The translations under genes and the position numbers were made by a program. This document shows positions 11,165 through 21,819 of a DNA stretch of 64,000 nt, in pieces. This DNA is from Rosa chinensis (Eukaryota; Streptophyta; Magnoliopsida; Rosales; Rosaceae). Each line of letters begins with the position of its first letter. Position 1 is the stretch's first letter. The notes beneath the pieces are model-generated. The model saw only the letters and a list, made by a program, of their open reading frames with translations, was not told the origin of the DNA and did no database searches. The DNA is taken from the NCBI RefSeq assembly GCF_002994745.2, contig NC_037090.1, forward strand, positions 3,472,001 through 3,536,000. The letters run 5' to 3'.

Positions 11165-11760
11165 ACCTAATGATTCAAAAGGTCGTTTCATTGGAGGCTT
11201 CAGCACTAGCCTAGGACACCATAATGCTTTTGAACTTATGGCAGTAATTATTGGGGTTGAATTGACATTTCAGCTGAGTTAGCAGAATGTGTATGTGTGG
11301 CTTGAGAGTAACTCGACTAGTGTGGTTGATTGCTTGTCTTCTCCATCATTTGTCCCACCATGGCAAGTGCGCATCTCGTGGCTTAACTGTGTGTGTAGAA
11401 CTCGAAAAATGTCATTTTATTGTTCTCATATTCTTCGTGAAGGAAATACCGTTGCAGATAGACTTGCCAATCTGGGTTTGTCTTCAACATATATATAGCT
11501 TTGGTTTGGCACATTTCTCCTCCTGTTGAAATTATTTTATTCTTGCGCACTAGTGCACTATGGTCTACAGACTTTCTGGGTTTTCCTTACTTTCGTCATG
11601 CTTAGCTGCTTTTCTGTTACTGATTATATGATTAGTGCAGCGAGTTGGACAATGTTGGATCGCATTGGTGGAGTTCATCATGTGATTCATGAATGTCCTA
11701 CTTTTGCTTCCACGGTTTATATGCAAAATCTCTCTCTGCTTTCAACTTTTTGATTTTTCC
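11165..11760 (+). mobile_element. LINE 3' fragment with RNase H domain
   Basis: In the plus frame, the words AFELMAVIIGVE, WLESNSTSVVDCL, FYCSHILREGNTVADRLA and NLGLSS match the RNase H domain of plant LINEs and align with the complete LINE starting 1 kb downstream. There is an in-frame stop between AFELMAVIIGVELTFQLS and QNVYVWLE. The reverse transcriptase part is missing and no clear A tail or target duplication was found. Confidence 0.75.
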
Positions 11761-12266
11761 CAGTAGTATTGGGATACGATGGTGTGAACAAATTGAAAGG
11801 AGGAAAACAGAGCACGGGCTGCTGTCCTGCTTGTTCAAACATCCAGTACTCTTTAAACATAAAAGAATGAGGAACTGGTACGTGAATGGAGAAAGGAAGA
11901 GCTACCGGAATGGCTCGATCTGTAGGACAACCACGGAGAATGTGACCAATAGGCAATATTTTACAGAGCTGTAGGACGTAAATAACTATTTAGGTTTAGG
12001 AAGTGATTACTTTTTTTTTTTTTTTGGTACTCTGGCAACCTCAAGTAATAATCTTTATAAAAAAATAATAATCTTCATCTCAGATAATATTGTAGTCCAA
12101 GTTGGATTCCAATAGGAAACCATGGCCTTTCGAGCATGATGATGGATTGATGGGAAACTTGCGGGTGGGGATTGAATGAAGAAAAAAATGTCGTCGTAGA
12201 CACACCAAGCACAGAGTATGATGACTGGAAAGCTTTTGATCACTAGAAGCATTGAACTGTAGTTTC
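11761..12266. other. Intergenic, no supported gene
   Basis: Contains a T run near 12010-12025 and AT-rich sequence up to the LINE target site. No gene is seen. Confidence 0.5.
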
Positions 12267-12278
12267 AAATGAGATGGG

Positions 12279-15121
12279 TTTATAGTTCTTATTCCTAAGG
12301 TTGATGGAGCTAACACAATTTCTCAATATCGGCCAATTGCTTTAGCTAATTTTCTTTTTAAGATTATTCCGAAGGTTCTAGCAATGCGGCTGGCTCCAAT
12401 AGTTTCTCGGATTATTTCTCCTGAACAATCGGCTTTCATTAAGGGTCGCCGAATCTCCGACTGCATTGGTATGGTCTCTGAAGGGTTCAATCTTCTTGAG
12501 AAAAAGATACGTGGTGGGAATGTTGGGATAAAGGTTGATATTGCTAAAGCTTTTGACACTCTCAGTTGGCCTTTTCTTTTCCAAGTGCTTCATGAGTTTG
12601 GTTTCTCTCAGTCTTTTGTGGATTGGGTTCGAACAATATTGCACTCTGCTCGGCTTTCTGTGCTTATTAATGGGTCTCCCCATGGTTTTTTCTCTTGTGA
12701 TCGTGGTGTTCGTCAGGGCGATCCTCTGTCTCCTATTCTTTTTTGTTTAGCGGAAGAGGTTTTAAGCCGGGGGCTTGCCAACTTGTTTTCTGCCGGGCGT
12801 ATTCGTTCTATTTCTACTCCAAGGGGTTGCTCTCCAATTTCTCATGTCCTCTATGCAGATGACCTATTTATTTTTTGCAGAGGTGATGGCTCTTCTCTTC
12901 GTTGTCTCCATCAGTTTCTTACTCTTTACGGTGATGCATCTCGGCAACTAATTAATAAGAACAAGAGCACTTTCTACTTGGGTACTCCTTATCTGCATCG
13001 TCAGCGTTACTTCAAGCGGTTATTGGGGTTCAAGAGAGGTGTGACCCCATTCACCTATTTGGGAGTACCAATTTTTCGTGGTAAGCCTCGACGTATTCAT
13101 CTCCAAGCCTTGGCGGATAAGGCTAAATCTAAGCTTGCTGGTTGGAAAGGAAAGCTTTTATCTATGGCAGGCAGGGTACAACTTGTTCAATCAGTGTTTC
13201 AAAGCATGCTTCTTCATACTTTCACAGTGTACATTTGGCCTTCCTCTCTTATAAAGCATTTGGCTGTCTGTGCTCGGAATTTTATCTGGTCTGGAGACCT
13301 GGCGATACGAAAGATGGTTACTGTATCTTGGAGTCAGGTTTGTACTCCTAAGATTGAGGGGGGGCTCGGCTTACGGGACCCTAAGGCTCTTAACCAAGCA
13401 GCGCTTCTTCGGTTTAGCTGGGGAACTCTCACCTCAACCTCTCCCTGGGGTCTCTTTGCTCGGCGCCGCTTTTTCGTTTCGCGGTTTATGAGATTAAAGT
13501 TTTTTACTTCTTCAATCTGGCATGGTTTGAAAGTTTCTCTCCCTTTAATATATCAGAACTCCAGATGGCTTATTGGCAATGGTTCTATGGTGAATTTCTG
13601 GTCGGATAAATGGTTGGATGTTCCAATCTTAGAGGAGTTGCAACGTGTTTCACTTTCTCCACAGCTGCATGCTCTTGTCTCTGACTTTATTGCTAACCAG
13701 CAATGGTCCTTGCCAGCTCGGTTTTACTCTCTGTATCCACATATTGCACAAAAGATCCACAACATTACTCTCCCCCTCCAAGCTGAAAGTGATTGTCTCA
13801 TTTGGGAACACTCCAGTTCTGGGGTCCCTTCTTTCTCTGATGGTTATGAGTTGGTTCGTCAGAAGTTCAATAAAAAAAGTTGGGCTACTAGCATTTGGAA
13901 TTCTTTTATTCCTCCCCGGTATTCCTTATTAGCTTGGAGGATTTTCTATGATAGGTTACCCACTGATTTGCAGCTCCAGCGTCATGGGGTTACCCTTGTT
14001 TCGAAATGTCCCTTATGCTCTTTGGGGTGTGTGGAAGATTCAGTGCATCTCTTCTTCAATTGCTCATTTGCTCAACATATTTGGCAGTGGTTAGCTTGTT
14101 GTTTTGGCACTTCATTGCCTTCTCAAGGGTCTCTTGACGACTTCTGGAATGCTTTTATTGGTAAGAGATTCTCTTCTCAATTAGCTAATGTTTGGTTAGC
14201 AACGGGTCTTTTTACTCTGATGCAGATTTGGAAGGTGCGGAACAAGCTGGTCTTTGATAATAAGCAGCCCTCTCTCTGGCGTGTTCTTTGTTCAATTAAA
14301 TCTTGGGTTCGTTTTGCGGCACCCTACTTTCCAGGTAGTTCGAAAGGTTTACTGGATGTAAATATTCTTAAGGAATTTGGAGTTCAGCCCATTATTCAAC
14401 AGGTGCGCATCCCTCGTATGGTTAGGTGGCTTTCTCCGACTCATTCCTGGATTAAACTCAACACTGATGGCCTTGCTAAAGGGAATCCTGGGGCGGCGGC
14501 ATGTGGTGGCATATTTAGAATTTCTGGTGGGCGTTATATTGGAGGCTACTGTCAGAACTTGGGTTTCCAGAATGCTTTTTATTCGGAGTTAATGGCAGTG
14601 ATTATTGGAGTGGAGTTTGCTTATCAGTTTGGTTGGCATACTCTCTGGTTAGAGTGTGATTCTATAGGTGTGATTGAAGGGTTGAGGTCTTCTACCTACA
14701 AGCCCCCTTGGCCTATGCGTGTTCATTGGCACAATTGCTTAGCTCGTCTTAATTCGATGCAATTTTATTGCAGTCATATTCATAGGGAAGGCAATTCAGT
14801 GGCAGATTGCTTGGCGAATTTGGGATTGGCCTTTCCTTCTCTTTGCTGGCTCCCTACGCCTCCAATGGAGATTTTTTCTAAGCTTCGTAATGATGCCTTA
14901 GGAGTCCTCCATTATCGTTGATTTGGTTGGATTTTTCTCTTTTGTTTTCTTTTTGTGGGAGAGGTTTTGGTCTAGTCCCCCTTTCCCTTTTGTAATTTTT
15001 CTCTTTTTCTTTAATTAAATCCGGGCGTGGGGCTGAGCCTCCCAGTTAGGCTGGGTTCCAAACCCCTTCAAAAAAAAAAAAAAAAAAAAAAAAAAGTTCA
15101 AAAAAAAAAAAAAAAAAAAAA
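12279..15121 (+). mobile_element. 5'-truncated LINE with perfect target-site duplication
   Basis: Bounded by the 12-bp direct repeat AAATGAGATGGG at 12267-12278 and 15122-15133. The 5' end begins inside the reverse transcriptase domain and the 3' end carries two A runs (15070-15095 and 15100-15124) separated by GTTC. The 3' untranslated part includes GGCTGGGTTCCAAACCCC, a sequence that recurs in a tiny insertion at 25.2 kb. Identical target duplications and an uninterrupted frame show recent insertion. It lies 420 bp upstream of the TRAPP gene start. Confidence 0.92.
12384..14921 (+). CDS. LINE ORF2 C-terminal part: reverse transcriptase, zf-RVT, RNase H
   Basis: An 845-codon open frame; the frame is open from the element's truncation point at 12279, so the ATG at 12384 is simply the first in-frame methionine and not the original start. 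Domains in order: reverse transcriptase (residues about 1-260) with VDIAKAFDTL, RQGDPLSPILF and the catalytic LYADDLFIF near 155; a zf-RVT region near 500-590 with CPLCSLGCVEDSVHLFFNC; and an RNase H domain from about 690 with NTDG, SELMAV, ECDS and HREGNSVAD, supplying the acidic and histidine catalytic residues. The endonuclease and ORF1 are missing because of 5' truncation, so the copy cannot move by itself. No stop or frameshift interrupts it, unlike the other LINE pieces in this window. Confidence 0.9.
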   Translation: MRLAPIVSRIISPEQSAFIKGRRISDCIGMVSEGFNLLEKKIRGGNVGIKVDIAKAFDTLSWPFLFQVLHEFGFSQSFVDWVRTILHSARLSVLINGSPHGFFSCDRGVRQGDPLSPILFCLAEEVLSRGLANLFSAGRIRSISTPRGCSPISHVLYADDLFIFCRGDGSSLRCLHQFLTLYGDASRQLINKNKSTFYLGTPYLHRQRYFKRLLGFKRGVTPFTYLGVPIFRGKPRRIHLQALADKAKSKLAGWKGKLLSMAGRVQLVQSVFQSMLLHTFTVYIWPSSLIKHLAVCARNFIWSGDLAIRKMVTVSWSQVCTPKIEGGLGLRDPKALNQAALLRFSWGTLTSTSPWGLFARRRFFVSRFMRLKFFTSSIWHGLKVSLPLIYQNSRWLIGNGSMVNFWSDKWLDVPILEELQRVSLSPQLHALVSDFIANQQWSLPARFYSLYPHIAQKIHNITLPLQAESDCLIWEHSSSGVPSFSDGYELVRQKFNKKSWATSIWNSFIPPRYSLLAWRIFYDRLPTDLQLQRHGVTLVSKCPLCSLGCVEDSVHLFFNCSFAQHIWQWLACCFGTSLPSQGSLDDFWNAFIGKRFSSQLANVWLATGLFTLMQIWKVRNKLVFDNKQPSLWRVLCSIKSWVRFAAPYFPGSSKGLLDVNILKEFGVQPIIQQVRIPRMVRWLSPTHSWIKLNTDGLAKGNPGAAACGGIFRISGGRYIGGYCQNLGFQNAFYSELMAVIIGVEFAYQFGWHTLWLECDSIGVIEGLRSSTYKPPWPMRVHWHNCLARLNSMQFYCSHIHREGNSVADCLANLGLAFPSLCWLPTPPMEIFSKLRNDALGVLHYR

Positions 15122-15133
15122 AAATGAGATGGG

Positions 15134-15521
15134 AGTGCCGAAGATAGCGCAACCTCACCAACAAATATGAAATAGCTAAAAAAATCTTTTTTTTTTCGGG
15201 TACATCAGAATCGAATCGAACTTCTAATCTAATCTATTTCTAACCCAATTCACCACTTAGACAATCTTTGATCTCGTAGTCGTACTATTTTTACGAAATT
15301 TTTCACTTCTTTTTTTCTTGGTTCGGTGTGACACAAGGAACAAATGGTAGACTGACTGAAATCTTTGACCATGTGTTTCGCCCTAACTCACTTGGTGCCT
15401 AGACATTAAGAAAGTCTCTAATGAGGCCTGTGTTGTAAGTTAGCCCAATAAGCCCAACTGCCCAACATAGAAAATCATTTCACTCACAGAGTAAAGATGA
15501 AGCAGAGCCAAAGTTCAGAGA

Positions 15522-15553
<32 letters not shown>
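15134..15553 (+). promoter_or_regulatory. Upstream region and leader of the TRAPP gene
   Basis: AT-rich sequence between the LINE and the start codon. A GA microsatellite at about 15526-15552 sits directly before the ATG and probably lies in the 5' untranslated leader. No TATA box could be assigned with confidence. Confidence 0.4.
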
Positions 15554-15556
<3 letters not shown>

Positions 15557-17615
15557 GGGAGAGAGGTCTCAGAGAGCTGTGTGGATAGTCTACTCACAGA
15601 GATGGTCTCCATGTACTGCAATCGCTTATACGCCAATAAGCCCGAGCTTGCTGCAAGTAGGATCGACGCTATTGGCTACCAGGTCGGCCATCAGCTCTCC
15701 GAGAGGTACACCTCTCCGCACATTATCACTACTTCTCTTAAAGTCTTCTCCTTTCCAATTTTGTGCCCTAATTTCATTCAATTTGGGGCTTTCTGTGATT
15801 CCAAGACTTGGGCTTTAGATCTGAAATAGCTGTTGACAATTTGGTAGAGTTGAGAAAATGTGGGAAATTTGAGATCATGTGATTTTCAGTGTTTAATTTA
15901 TGTAAAGATGTCTACTTTAGTTTCAAGGAAATTGCTTTACATGAGTAGAGTTGGTCAAAAATGTATATGTAGTATTCTTCATTTTTTTTTGGGTATGAAT
16001 CTTGATCAAAGTTTTGGAATTGGAGTGAGGTACTGAGGTTATGTGTATTTGGGTGTAGAGTAATGATTGAGTTGTGGTTGTTAGGTATACAATGGAGCGG
16101 CCTCGGTTTACTGATCATCTCGATGCAATTAAGTTCATATGCAAGGATTTCTGGTCTGAGCTTTTCAAGAAGCAGATAGACAACTTGAAGACCAATCATA
16201 GGGTAACTTTCTAGAATCGATGTGAATTGGCGTTCGTTGTGTTTGTGTGGGTCGGATGAGATATCATGTGTTTGTCTTGCAGGGTACCTTTGTGTTGCAA
16301 GATAATCGGTTTCGGTGGCTTTCACGCATGTCTCTTGATCCGTCTGCTGAAAATGGAGACGTGTCTCAAGAAAATTCTGAGGCCTCAGCTGAAAACAAGG
16401 CGGCACAAGTACCAAACATGCATCTCCATTTCTCTTGTGGAGTCATAAAGGGGGCTCTTCATAACTTGGGGATTGCTTGTGCTGTTTCTGCAGATACTTC
16501 CCACCTCCCTGCATGTGAGTATCTCTCTGTTTAGTGCTGCAGAATTGTGACTACATTTAGCTAAATGTTCAGTAATTTACTGCCCTCTATCAGTAGCTAC
16601 TGTGGGGTTTGTTAAGATTATATTGCCTGATGATCCTTGTAATGGATTGTCCATCTAAGTATACCTTATATGGCTTTAGGAATAGAAGCTCCATGATATG
16701 TTGGGTAGCTTGACTTTTATTGTCTGATAGGTTGATGACCTGAAATTCTTCATTGTTTGTTGAGTGAATTCTTCCTTGTTACGCTCGTATTTGTTAAGTG
16801 ACAGTCTGCAATATAGTCACATATGTCTGTGTCATTTCAGTTTTTGTACCAAAAAGAGTATAGTATCTGATGTTTTGAGGTAGTAAATAAGGCGTCCCTT
16901 TGTTTCCCCCTAGTCATGGCCTCAATGGACCACATTATGGATTGATTATATGACAAATGCCACCTGGTATTTGGTTTTTGACTTGTTCTAACTCACCCAT
17001 ATTCAATTAGAGAATAGTAAAATTTGAAGCAACACCTAATAAACAGTAAAAAAGGACATTCTTGTCAAAGTCTTCTATCCAGCCCTGCTGCTTGGATAAA
17101 AGGTGAAGGTCTTGACCATAACCTGTGCTGGTAGAAGTACCTTTGAACCATGTATCCTGCACTTGTTCTGGGCTTAAGTATCTGTTCCATTCGAACACAT
17201 GCTAACCTGTCTACTGAGTTTTTTTCATTCTTGGACTCTGATAGTTTCATCTTAGGTTTTGTTTTTGACCATCTCTTGGAATATCAATGGTGTTAGTTGA
17301 TTCAGTAGTCCTTCAAACCTTGATTTATTTCTAATACAAGCATCTTATATTGAGCCTTTTGATGGTTCTTCTATATTTGGCCTATGTACTAGGTTTAAAG
17401 AATGAAAAAGAAAAATTATTTTTCATGTATCCCAATGCAGGCATCTAAGGGCTTGGTTCTGAGTGATGTATTTCATGTTATAATAGATCCTAAATTTCTT
17501 CTCAGAGAGCTTCTCAGACATACTAAACCTGTCCCCAAGAGGATAAATGGGGCGATTCTGGTGAGATCCAATGCAGATCCAACTTTCATGTTATAATAGA
17601 TCCTTAATTTCTTCT

Positions 17616-17646
<31 letters not shown>

Positions 17647-18169
17647 CGGGGGGGGGGGGGGGGGGGAACTTCTCAGACATACTAAACCTGTCCCCAAGAG
17701 GATAAATGGGGCGATTCTGGTGAGATCCAATGTAGATCCAATTTTCTATTCACTCGTGGGATCCATGCAGTCCGTTTGATAGTTTAACCCTCTTTTGCCT
17801 AATTCATATCTCAAATTTTGTTTGTCCTGATTCTTGTGTATGATTTTCAAAGTAGAGATGTGTTATCCATGAAGTTGGGGGTGTTGCTTTCTCCATTATG
17901 ATATTCCTTCTTTGTTCTTACTCCATTTGGTTTTGACATAGTAACATCTGTCTATCTATTTTTTACCGTTGCGATTCCTCATTAACATGTCTGGCACTGA
18001 ATCTGACAGATATCCCACAACTTCTCGTCTTCTTGTCTTGTATACATGGTCTCTAAATCATTTATAAATCAAACTGTGGTTATTTTCTTTTTCTTTGGAC
18101 ATTCCTTGATGTAATTATATTCTTTGAAATTTATGAGCAGGTTCATTTGTGGTTCGTATAAAACCCTGA
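15554..18169 (+). CDS. TRAPPC6: TRAPP complex subunit 6 (TRS33/TRAPPC6-like)
   Basis: Subunit of the TRAPP tethering complex that acts in ER-Golgi and Golgi traffic as part of a Rab guanine-nucleotide exchange assembly. Four exons: 15554-15705, 16085-16202, 16283-16514 and 18141-18169, with GT-AG introns, giving 176 residues. The start [18 protein letters not shown], the [20 protein letters not shown] block, [19 protein letters not shown] and the end [11 protein letters not shown] are characteristic. I chose the ATG at 15554 over the upstream in-frame one at 15497 because the extra residues would be the translated GA repeat. Exon 4 is very small (29 nt), after a 1.6-kb intron that holds a local duplication. 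No disruption is seen, and the gene looks intact and is probably a single-copy housekeeping gene. Confidence 0.93.
17439..17745 (+). repeat. Tandem duplication in TRAPP intron 3 with GA and G runs
   Basis: The block containing ATGTTATAATAGATCCT, then CTTCTCAGACATACTAAACC, then GGGGCGATTCTGGTGAGATC occurs at about 17475-17585 and again at 17588-17742. The second copy has gained a GA microsatellite (17621-17646) and a run of about 20 G. The copies are nearly identical elsewhere, so the event is recent. Confidence 0.85.
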
Positions 18170-18830
18170 TGAAAAATTCACCAAGGAACAGCAGAGAGCC
18201 AGAAAGATTGGGGTTCAATTCATTAGGTTATCAATTAAGACCTGTGATTTTCTCTTTCTCTTGTGCCAGAGGGATTTCACTATATTTCAGAATTTTTTTG
18301 TAACTTTCAAACTAACAAGAGTATTTGGGAGAAATCTCCTTTGAATTAGTGAACTGCTAGAAGCAGATACTATGGTGAATTGTTGTTCACAAGATTGTAC
18401 CTAGTGTTGAGGATGCTATTGTAGGAGAACGATAAGAAATTAGAGTTTGTATTTATGCCATATATGAGAATATGAGACTGTTCTTCTCCATAGGAAAAAA
18501 AGAAAAGGAAAAAGATCATGAATAAAAAACCAAAAAAACAAACAGTAAATTTCTTATTGTGATATGGTAACATGAGCAAGGAAGGTCAATTTTACCCCCT
18601 CCAATCCAAGGTAGTATACGAAACCTGATATCAGACGGTAAACTGCGAAAAGGTCAATTTTGTCCCCCTTCGATCCAATCTAGTATGGGAAACCAGATAA
18701 CAGAAGATAACAGAAGATAAACTCCTTTATCACAGTCATAAAAGAATTAGGATTAAGCGGTAAATCCCTAGTCAAATAGGACAAGGCTACCTACACCTTT
18801 CCCTTCCCCACACGGAAATAGGAATTGATG
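18170..18830. other. TRAPP 3' region and spacer
   Basis: Starts with the 3' untranslated region of the TRAPP gene. A direct repeat built on AAGGTCAATTTTRYCCCC followed by CCAATC occurs at about 18575 and 18650, with a smaller AACAGAAGAT duplication near 18697-18717. No gene is seen. Confidence 0.5.
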
Positions 18831-19134
18831 CCTATATATATGACGCTCACGACGGGAAGAAAAGCATAATAGTTTAAGCTTTCTCCTCTCCCCTGCACAG
18901 AGCACCATTAGCGATTCAAGAGACCCTATTTAGGTTCTAGGTTAGCCTTTCTCTTCTCCTTGCAGAGAGCGACGTTAGCGATTCAGCTTGTTTAAGCTTT
19001 ACGCTTTCTCCTCCCGTGCAGAGTGCAAAGTTATTGATTTAGGGCTTTCTTGTTTTTCTAACCTTCCACTTTAAGATCTTACGCGGTAAGATCTTAGGGT
19101 TTTGGTTGTTTTTTAACTCACCAGTAAGCAGATT
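18831..19134 (+). promoter_or_regulatory. FRL-A core promoter and triplicated leader
   Basis: CCTATATATATGACG near 18830-18842 is the likely TATA box. Downstream, a leader unit (CTTTCTCCTC..., then GCAGAG..., then AGCGATTCA or a variant) occurs three times, at about 18879-18920, 18947-18986 and 19008-19046. The start codon follows at 19135. FRL-B has one similar unit ahead of its start. Confidence 0.55.
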
Positions 19135-21819
19135 ATGGAGAAGATGACATTGGATTCGAAGGAATATGAGTTGAAGAAGAACAGTATGAGAAAGATGTAC
19201 GAGAGCTTGCACTCCCAAGCATCTTCCATGCTAGTCTTCACCCTTCAGTGGAAGGAACTGGAGGGATGCTTAGATTCGATCCGGGATGCGACCCAGACCC
19301 GACTCGAAGAGCTCCATGAACGAGAGCAGCAGTTGGATGCCAAAGAGTTAAAGATGGAGTCCAAAGCAAATGAGTTCCAGGAACGAGAGAAGCAGTTGGA
19401 GGCCAAAGAGTTAAAGATCCAGTCCGAAGTCAATGAGGCGTTTGGACTCGAAAAGCTGATTAAGGAGAAACAAACAGAGGCTCTAGACAGCAAGAACTAC
19501 TTGAATTCGCTCCAGTTATTGATCAAAGAGCATACCGAATCAGAGAAAGAGCTTGGAGCCAAGGAAAGACAAATAGAGAGACGAATTCAAGAATTGAATG
19601 GGGTTGAGAGGAATATAGAAGAGAAGTTGAAGAAATCTCGTGAGGAACTGAATCAGATTCAGAGGGGGATTAAGGAGCAGGGTGTAGAATTTGATTTGAA
19701 AGAAAAGCAAATTAAAGTGAAAGAGGAGAAATTGAATCGGATTGAGAAGAATATCGAAGAGAAGTTGAAATTGGCAATTGAGGAGGAGAAGAAAGCATTT
19801 GATCCGAAACAAGAGCGTGTTACAGAAGAGCAGAAACTGAGAGAGGAGAGACTGCAAGAGGAGGAGAAGTTGAAAGAGCACAAGAAATCAGTAGTGGATG
19901 CCTCTAAGACACTCAAGTCAAGAGAGGAAATAAAGAGGGAACTAGAACTGAAAGTGAAAGATCATTGCTCGAGAAAGAAATCAATGGAGGAGTGGTCCTG
20001 TAATCTCGAACGTAAAGAGAGAGAATTAGAATTGAAAGAGAAGCAAGTTTTGTCAAAAGCAGAGGAACTTGACTCGCTTAATAAAAGGACCCTCAATGAG
20101 TTTCAGTTGATGGAAAAGGAACTTAGTTCAGTCGAAAGTACGATACAAGAACGTGAAAAGAAATTGGAAGCAGCCTCCCACCGACTTCAAGTGAAAGAGA
20201 GGCAACTTGAACTGAAAAGTGAAACAATGGAAAAGTTGCAGCAAGAATGCAAAAAGCAACTTGAAGCGAGAGAGAGACAACTTGAAGTAAAAGGTGGTAC
20301 AATGGAAAAATTGCATCAAGAACGCGAAAAGAAACTTGAAGTGAAAGAGAGACTACTTGAAGAGCAGAGCAAAGAGCTTGAATTGACAAAGAAACAATTT
20401 GGTTGTCAAATGAAAGTAAAAAGTGAGCCACTGGAAAATACCCCAGCTGCTAACAATGCCATTGTTTCTTCATCTGCAAGTGATCATTCCAAAATCAATA
20501 TCAGGGATGGTAGAGGCTTGCAACTATTCATGTATGAGCATATGAAGAGAAATGATTCAGTGAGCAAAGAAATCTCAGCTGTTCTTCAACAAGAGTCATT
20601 AGAGCCAGCAAAATTGGTTTTGGATGCAATGGCAGGGTTTCACCCTTCAAATTCGACTGTGGACAATAGGGAGTTTGATTTGGTAATTATTAGAAGGACA
20701 TGTATTCTTTTGTTGGAAGAGTTAAAGAGAGTCTCGGCGCAAATTAATCCTCAGGTGAGAGAACAAGCAATAAAGTTGGCCGGTGATTGGAAGGCTAAGA
20801 TGACGGTGGGGACTGAGAATTGGTTAGAGGTTTTGGGATTTTTGCGGCTTGTTACTACATATGAATTGACCTCTGCCTATGATGCAAATGAGCTTCAAGG
20901 TCTTCTTGATATAGTAGCTCAACATGAACAAGCAACTGAATTATCCCGAGCCCTTGGTACCACAGATAAGGCAGCTGCCAACAACATTAGTGTTGCATCT
21001 GTTAAAAATGAGAAAGCAGAATCGCCTGCACGAGAAACTTTTTCTTCTCGAAATCTTCAACCAACTGCCAAGAACAACATTATTGTCGCTCCTGTCACAA
21101 CTAAGAAAGCTCCTGATGTCGAAACTAAGAATGCGAAAAGTTCTGCAGCAGCAATCTTTTCTTCTCCTAATCTTCAACCAGCTACCACTGTCCCAGCTAA
21201 TGCTATTATTGCTATTCAGAATTTTATTAGAGAGAAGAAACTGGTGAAGGCTTATGGACGCATTCACAAATTCAAGTTATTAGACAAGTTCCCTCCAGCT
21301 CAAGTCTTAAAAGAATATGTTGAGAAGGCCATGAAGTGCATGGAAAATAGCGAGAGAAAAGACATGCTCCATCAACAGGATGAGGTTGTAGACGAAGGAA
21401 TATCTGATCTACGACGTGCTATTGAATGCATCAAATATCACAACCTTGAGTCGGAATACCCTTCCGAGAGCATTGAGAAACAAATAGTTGTGCTACAGAA
21501 ATTTATGGAGGATCGGAAAAAACAAAATCAGAAAAAACGCTTATGCAGCACAATTGATTCCAGCTTTCAACAGCAGGAACATAAATTTCAGCGGACATCC
21601 TTATCAGCGGGAAGACCATATGGATTGCACCCAGTCTATCCGAATCCAGGTTCATCATTTTACAATGGACAGTTTAGTATTCCTTCCAACAATCCCGTGC
21701 AGTTTAGCATGCCTGCCAACGGCGTTAATTATGAGTTCCCTAGAATATATCCATTCCCTCCATACCCTCGCCCTCTTGTATATAGACACCCTGGGTATGG
21801 CCTTCAAAAGCCATATTGA
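19135..21819 (+). CDS. FRIGIDA-like protein A (FRL5-type), intronless
   Basis: An 894-residue nuclear-type coiled-coil protein of the FRIGIDA family (Pfam FRIGIDA). FRIGIDA itself scaffolds a complex that activates the floral repressor FLC in Arabidopsis; the role of the long FRL5-type members is poorly known. Residues 1 to about 430 are charged coiled coil with repeated words such as LEAKELK and EREKQL and the shared SMEEWSC motif. The FRIGIDA region spans about 455-790: [62 protein letters not shown], then LLDKFPPAQVLKEYV and [10 protein letters not shown]. The tail is Pro/Tyr-rich. The frame runs through the positions where FRL-B and FRL-D have introns, so this copy lacks introns. It is closest to FRL-B. 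A short direct repeat (SSRNLQPTAKNNI / SSPNLQPATTVPA) separates the two halves. It appears intact. Confidence 0.88.
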   Translation: MEKMTLDSKEYELKKNSMRKMYESLHSQASSMLVFTLQWKELEGCLDSIRDATQTRLEELHEREQQLDAKELKMESKANEFQEREKQLEAKELKIQSEVNEAFGLEKLIKEKQTEALDSKNYLNSLQLLIKEHTESEKELGAKERQIERRIQELNGVERNIEEKLKKSREELNQIQRGIKEQGVEFDLKEKQIKVKEEKLNRIEKNIEEKLKLAIEEEKKAFDPKQERVTEEQKLREERLQEEEKLKEHKKSVVDASKTLKSREEIKRELELKVKDHCSRKKSMEEWSCNLERKERELELKEKQVLSKAEELDSLNKRTLNEFQLMEKELSSVESTIQEREKKLEAASHRLQVKERQLELKSETMEKLQQECKKQLEARERQLEVKGGTMEKLHQEREKKLEVKERLLEEQSKELELTKKQFGCQMKVKSEPLENTPAANNAIVSSSASDHSKINIRDGRGLQLFMYEHMKRNDSVSKEISAVLQQESLEPAKLVLDAMAGFHPSNSTVDNREFDLVIIRRTCILLLEELKRVSAQINPQVREQAIKLAGDWKAKMTVGTENWLEVLGFLRLVTTYELTSAYDANELQGLLDIVAQHEQATELSRALGTTDKAAANNISVASVKNEKAESPARETFSSRNLQPTAKNNIIVAPVTTKKAPDVETKNAKSSAAAIFSSPNLQPATTVPANAIIAIQNFIREKKLVKAYGRIHKFKLLDKFPPAQVLKEYVEKAMKCMENSERKDMLHQQDEVVDEGISDLRRAIECIKYHNLESEYPSESIEKQIVVLQKFMEDRKKQNQKKRLCSTIDSSFQQQEHKFQRTSLSAGRPYGLHPVYPNPGSSFYNGQFSIPSNNPVQFSMPANGVNYEFPRIYPFPPYPRPLVYRHPGYGLQKPY

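Noticed and set aside
11287..11529. A short host gene near 11.3 kb
   Set aside because: The frame that carries meaning matches LINE RNase H; the other is its shadow.
17402..17596. Alternative exon in TRAPP intron 3
   Set aside because: The open frame lacks good splice sites on both sides and no residue matches the family.
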